Of a DNA stretch of 36,243 bases, positions 33,867-36,243 are shown in pieces. The notes under the pieces are model-generated. The model did not search any database and was not told the origin of the DNA. It worked only from the letters and a program-made list of their open reading frames with translations. The position numbers were made by a program, and so were the translations under genes. This DNA is from Pelodictyon luteolum. GTDB taxonomy: Bacteria > Bacteroidota > Chlorobiia > Chlorobiales > Chlorobiaceae. Where the stretch lies: the NCBI RefSeq assembly GCF_001622165.1, contig NZ_LVWG01000019.1, positions 1 through 36,243 on the forward strand, in the 5' to 3' direction. Position 1 is the stretch's first letter, and each line of letters starts with the position of its first letter.

Positions 33867-34808
33867 ATGCTACATCGCACGCACATGAATGCTCTGGCTG
33901 CAGGATTGCTTTTTGCCGCAGGAACATCTTTCCTGTGTGATTCCGCTATCGGGGCCGACAGGTATCAGAAACCGGCTGACGAAATATGCGTCGAGGGCGG
34001 CATTGAGTCCTATTACACGCAATACAATTTCAACAGGACCCGTGAGGAGGGCACTATCCCGGATGGCAGCGGGTACTATCTCTTTTCGCTTCCTCTTACC
34101 CTCGAAGCTCGTCACTATCTCAGTGATGCCATCTACCTTGCTCCCTACGCCAGGGCGAGCATAACCTATGATTTTGCTGACAAGCCGTTGAACAGGAGTT
34201 ACTGGAACAATAATCAGGTCTTTGCCGGCGGCTTGAAGCTCACGACCCAGCGTTCATTCATGAACAAGTCGGATGAGTATGTCGGCGGCATCAGTGCCTC
34301 GCTGTTTTCGGAATACGAGGTGATGACTTCATCCTTCGACCGGACGAAAGATCGGGTTCCCGCCGGTATAGAGCGCCAGAACGTCAAGAGCGGTCTCTCC
34401 TTCTGGTTTTCAACCCAGAAACCGCTTAACCCGAAATTCCGGGTCTGGACGGAAAGCTGGGGTGAGCTGGCATGGCATACTACGGCCTTCAGTGATGAGG
34501 GAGAGGACGATTTTCTGATAGGATCCCTCTCATCGAAGATCGGCACCGGCGTCAATATCGCCCATGCTTCCTTTGAGCCCTATGTCACGGTCGACCTGGT
34601 AAATGATTTCCTGGACAGGGAGTGGAACAGGTCTTCCTGGTTCAACAACGTGCAGTACGGACCCGGTGCAAGGCTGGTGCTTGACCAGTACCTGCCGGGC
34701 AATGTCTCGATCTATATGGAGTACCTGTTCGTCAGCTACTTTGACACCCCGCAGGATCAGGACCATGACATCAAGGCCGGGATTTCCTGCTGGATTCCGA
34801 TTTTCTGA
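33867..34808 (+). CDS. Exported beta-barrel protein, probable outer-membrane component of exopolysaccharide export
   Basis: A 313-residue protein with a signal peptide (hydrophobic to about residue 26, cleavage near AIGA) followed by many alternating, aromatic-rich beta-strands and a C-terminal Ile-Phe, as in outer-membrane barrels. The last third (YGPGARLVLDQYLPGNVSIYMEYLFVSYFDTP) resembles the barrel end of PgaA/NfrA-type polysaccharide porins, recalled rather than searched. No TPR domain precedes it, unlike full-length PgaA. The ATG at 33867 has no ribosome site; 33885 is an alternative start that keeps the signal peptide. It is the first gene after the sigma-54 promoter and 32 bases from a processive glycosyltransferase, hence the export suggestion. 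Confidence 0.7.
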   Translation: MLHRTHMNALAAGLLFAAGTSFLCDSAIGADRYQKPADEICVEGGIESYYTQYNFNRTREEGTIPDGSGYYLFSLPLTLEARHYLSDAIYLAPYARASITYDFADKPLNRSYWNNNQVFAGGLKLTTQRSFMNKSDEYVGGISASLFSEYEVMTSSFDRTKDRVPAGIERQNVKSGLSFWFSTQKPLNPKFRVWTESWGELAWHTTAFSDEGEDDFLIGSLSSKIGTGVNIAHASFEPYVTVDLVNDFLDREWNRSSWFNNVQYGPGARLVLDQYLPGNVSIYMEYLFVSYFDTPQDQDHDIKAGISCWIPIF

Positions 34809-34840
34809 AAGCAATGAACAACCTGCCCTTAGGAGGCACA

Positions 34841-36199
34841 ATGATCGAGACTGCATCAATCCGTCTTTCAGGGCAGCTCTCCGAAGCTTCGCCCTTCAGA
34901 CTCAGGTATCCGGCAGCCGTCATGCTCTCGGCGATCATCTCGCTGATGGTTTCAATGGGAATCTGGAGTTTCATGCCCGAGTGGGTCGACTCGCTCAATG
35001 TTCTCATCTGGGGTAATCCGACCCGGTCATTTCCCGTATGGATGCATCAGGTGCTTGACATGTTCTTCCTGATCTATCTTTCGGGGTCGCTCTTTCCGTT
35101 CCTCTTTTTCATCGGCCTTACCCTGATGCCGGAAAAGAGGGTTGCAGGCAATACCTCGCTTCCGTTCGTATCGGTCATCATTCCCTCCTTCAATGAGGAG
35201 GACAGCATTGCCCAGTGCATAGAGTCGGCTCTGGCTCTCGATTACCCGGCATACGAAATCATCATCGTTGATGACGGCTCGCGGGACCTCACCCTGCCAA
35301 TCATCGAGCGATATGATGTTTCCGTGATACGGCTGCGCACCAACCGGGGGAAGGTGGAGGCGCTGAACCGGGGGATTGAAAAGGCAAAGGGTGAAATCAT
35401 CTTTTTTACTGATTCCGATTCATCGCTTGATCCCAAGGTTCTCCGCTACCTTGTCGCAGGCTTCAGTGATGACACCGTCGGTGCGGTTGCCGGTATGGTG
35501 CTGCCGAAGCGGCACAACAGCTACCTGCTCAGGATGCAGACCATCGAGTATATCTATGGCCAGAGCATCATCAAGAAGGCGCAGCTGAAGTCGGGCGGCG
35601 CAGTGAGCATATGTCCGGGCCCCGCCACCGCTTTCCGGCGCAGTGTACTGCTTGAGACCGGCGGGTACAGGAACAGGACTCTGGCGGAGGATTTCGACAT
35701 GACGCTTGAAATGATGGAGTTGGGCTACCGTGCTGTCTACGAGCCGAGAGCCGTTTCATACACGTCGGCTATGACTGGCTGGAAGGGCCTCCGCAAGCAG
35801 CGCATACGCTGGTCAAGGGGCCATCTGCAGGTCTACCGTGAGCATCGGGGGATGATGTTTTCTGACATCGGCGGTCCCATCAGCCTGTTCTGGATGCCAT
35901 GGTCGCTGTTCATAGGATATGGAAGTGCATTTCTGGAAATGGCTTTTCTCGGTGTCTATCCGCTGCTCGTCATCATTTCCTCGATGCCGCTCCTGTTCCT
36001 GAAGCTTGGGCTGTCATACATGGTGATCCTGGAGTGCATCAGCGCAATGCAGGGCATCATACCCCTCATGCAGGCACGCAGGCTGACTCCGTCTCTGGCT
36101 CTAGCTTCATTTACAACGCAGCCCTATCGCATTTTCCTGAGCTATATGCGCATTGTCGCCTATACCCACGAAATGCAGGAACGCAGCAATACCTGGTAA
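34841..36199 (+). CDS. Processive family-2 glycosyltransferase (PgaC/BcsA/HAS-like)
   Basis: A 452-residue inner-membrane enzyme that should polymerise and extrude a beta-linked polysaccharide. Two N-terminal membrane segments (about 24-45 and 70-96) are followed by a GT-A domain with DDGS at 144-147, the DSD metal-binding motif at 191-193, the catalytic ED at 283-284 (LAEDFDMTLEM) and QRIRW at 320-324, the QxxRW mark of processive enzymes. About three to four C-terminal membrane segments complete the translocation channel. I chose the ATG at 34841 for its AGGAGG ribosome site at 34831-34836; an ATG at 34814 is in frame. No PilZ domain is present, so direct c-di-GMP control is not evident. 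Polymer identity is unknown. Confidence 0.9.
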   Translation: MIETASIRLSGQLSEASPFRLRYPAAVMLSAIISLMVSMGIWSFMPEWVDSLNVLIWGNPTRSFPVWMHQVLDMFFLIYLSGSLFPFLFFIGLTLMPEKRVAGNTSLPFVSVIIPSFNEEDSIAQCIESALALDYPAYEIIIVDDGSRDLTLPIIERYDVSVIRLRTNRGKVEALNRGIEKAKGEIIFFTDSDSSLDPKVLRYLVAGFSDDTVGAVAGMVLPKRHNSYLLRMQTIEYIYGQSIIKKAQLKSGGAVSICPGPATAFRRSVLLETGGYRNRTLAEDFDMTLEMMELGYRAVYEPRAVSYTSAMTGWKGLRKQRIRWSRGHLQVYREHRGMMFSDIGGPISLFWMPWSLFIGYGSAFLEMAFLGVYPLLVIISSMPLLFLKLGLSYMVILECISAMQGIIPLMQARRLTPSLALASFTTQPYRIFLSYMRIVAYTHEMQERSNTW

Positions 36200-36232
36200 T
36201 AAACCGCAATCATTCAACCCTTGGAGCCTATC

Positions 36233-36243
36233 ATGAAAAGTGG
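36233..36243 (+). CDS. Possible start of the next gene (truncated by the window)
   Basis: An ATG at 36233 (MKS...) follows GGAG at 36223-36226 with suitable spacing, 33 bases after the glycosyltransferase stop. Only three codons are visible; it may be a further member of the sigma-54 operon. Confidence 0.4.

Overview
The window reads as chromosomal DNA of a green sulfur bacterium (Chlorobi; Chlorobium/Pelodictyon/Chlorobaculum-like). This rests on the high-GC Gram-negative gene set, the protein flavour, weak Shine-Dalgarno use at many starts, and pairings such as tandem START-like lipid-binding proteins. It is inference from familiarity, and I cannot fix the species. About 90% of the window is coding and most of it is housekeeping.

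Layout. 1-399 is the 3' end of a P-type cation ATPase gene. 423-5418 is a minus-strand run of rlmN, a conserved unknown, adk and priA (in transcription order). 5587-10822 is on the plus strand: a small winged-helix regulator, a DHH/NrnA-like phosphoesterase, leucyl aminopeptidase, an alpha/beta hydrolase, and UDP-glucose dehydrogenase behind a good sigma-70-type promoter. A 17-bp tandem repeat (10901-10977) separates ugd from a minus-strand thiamine operon (tenI-like, thiE, thiD) whose genes overlap by 4 nt. A RidA protein follows, then a roughly 770-bp gene-poor stretch containing an extreme T-rich, A-poor tract (14041-14280).

14443-18489 holds a C-terminal processing protease, two START-like proteins and, on the minus strand, the heptose-7-phosphate kinase domain of HldE. 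18682-22349 is the classic ffh-rpsP-rimM-trmD-rplS translation and secretion operon, with an unusually long Ala/Glu tail on bS16. A metallo-hydrolase and a MutY-like glycosylase lacking the iron-sulfur cysteines follow, then a minus-strand long-chain acyl-CoA ligase.

26369-31486 is a surface-polysaccharide locus ending in a strong terminator: a flippase-like membrane protein, a GT-B-like protein, a NeuA-type cytidylyltransferase, an iron-type alcohol dehydrogenase and a DegT/ArnB-type aminotransferase. The last two resemble KdnB and KdnA, which in Shewanella convert Kdo to 8-amino-Kdo (Kdo8N). With a CMP-sugar synthetase next to them, this looks like a dedicated oxidise, aminate and activate pathway for an amino-keto-sugar. 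It is the most interesting system in the window.

31762-33484 holds a PagL-like lipid A deacylase, a ribbon-helix-helix/ParE toxin-antitoxin pair, a 12-bp inverted repeat and tRNA-Cys(GCA). The window ends with an outer-membrane barrel protein and a processive family-2 glycosyltransferase. They lie behind a near-perfect sigma-54 (-24/-12) promoter with an upstream 17-bp dyad, which suggests an exopolysaccharide operon controlled by an enhancer-binding activator. HldE, Ugd, PagL, the Kdn-like locus and this operon together give the window a strong envelope-glycan theme.
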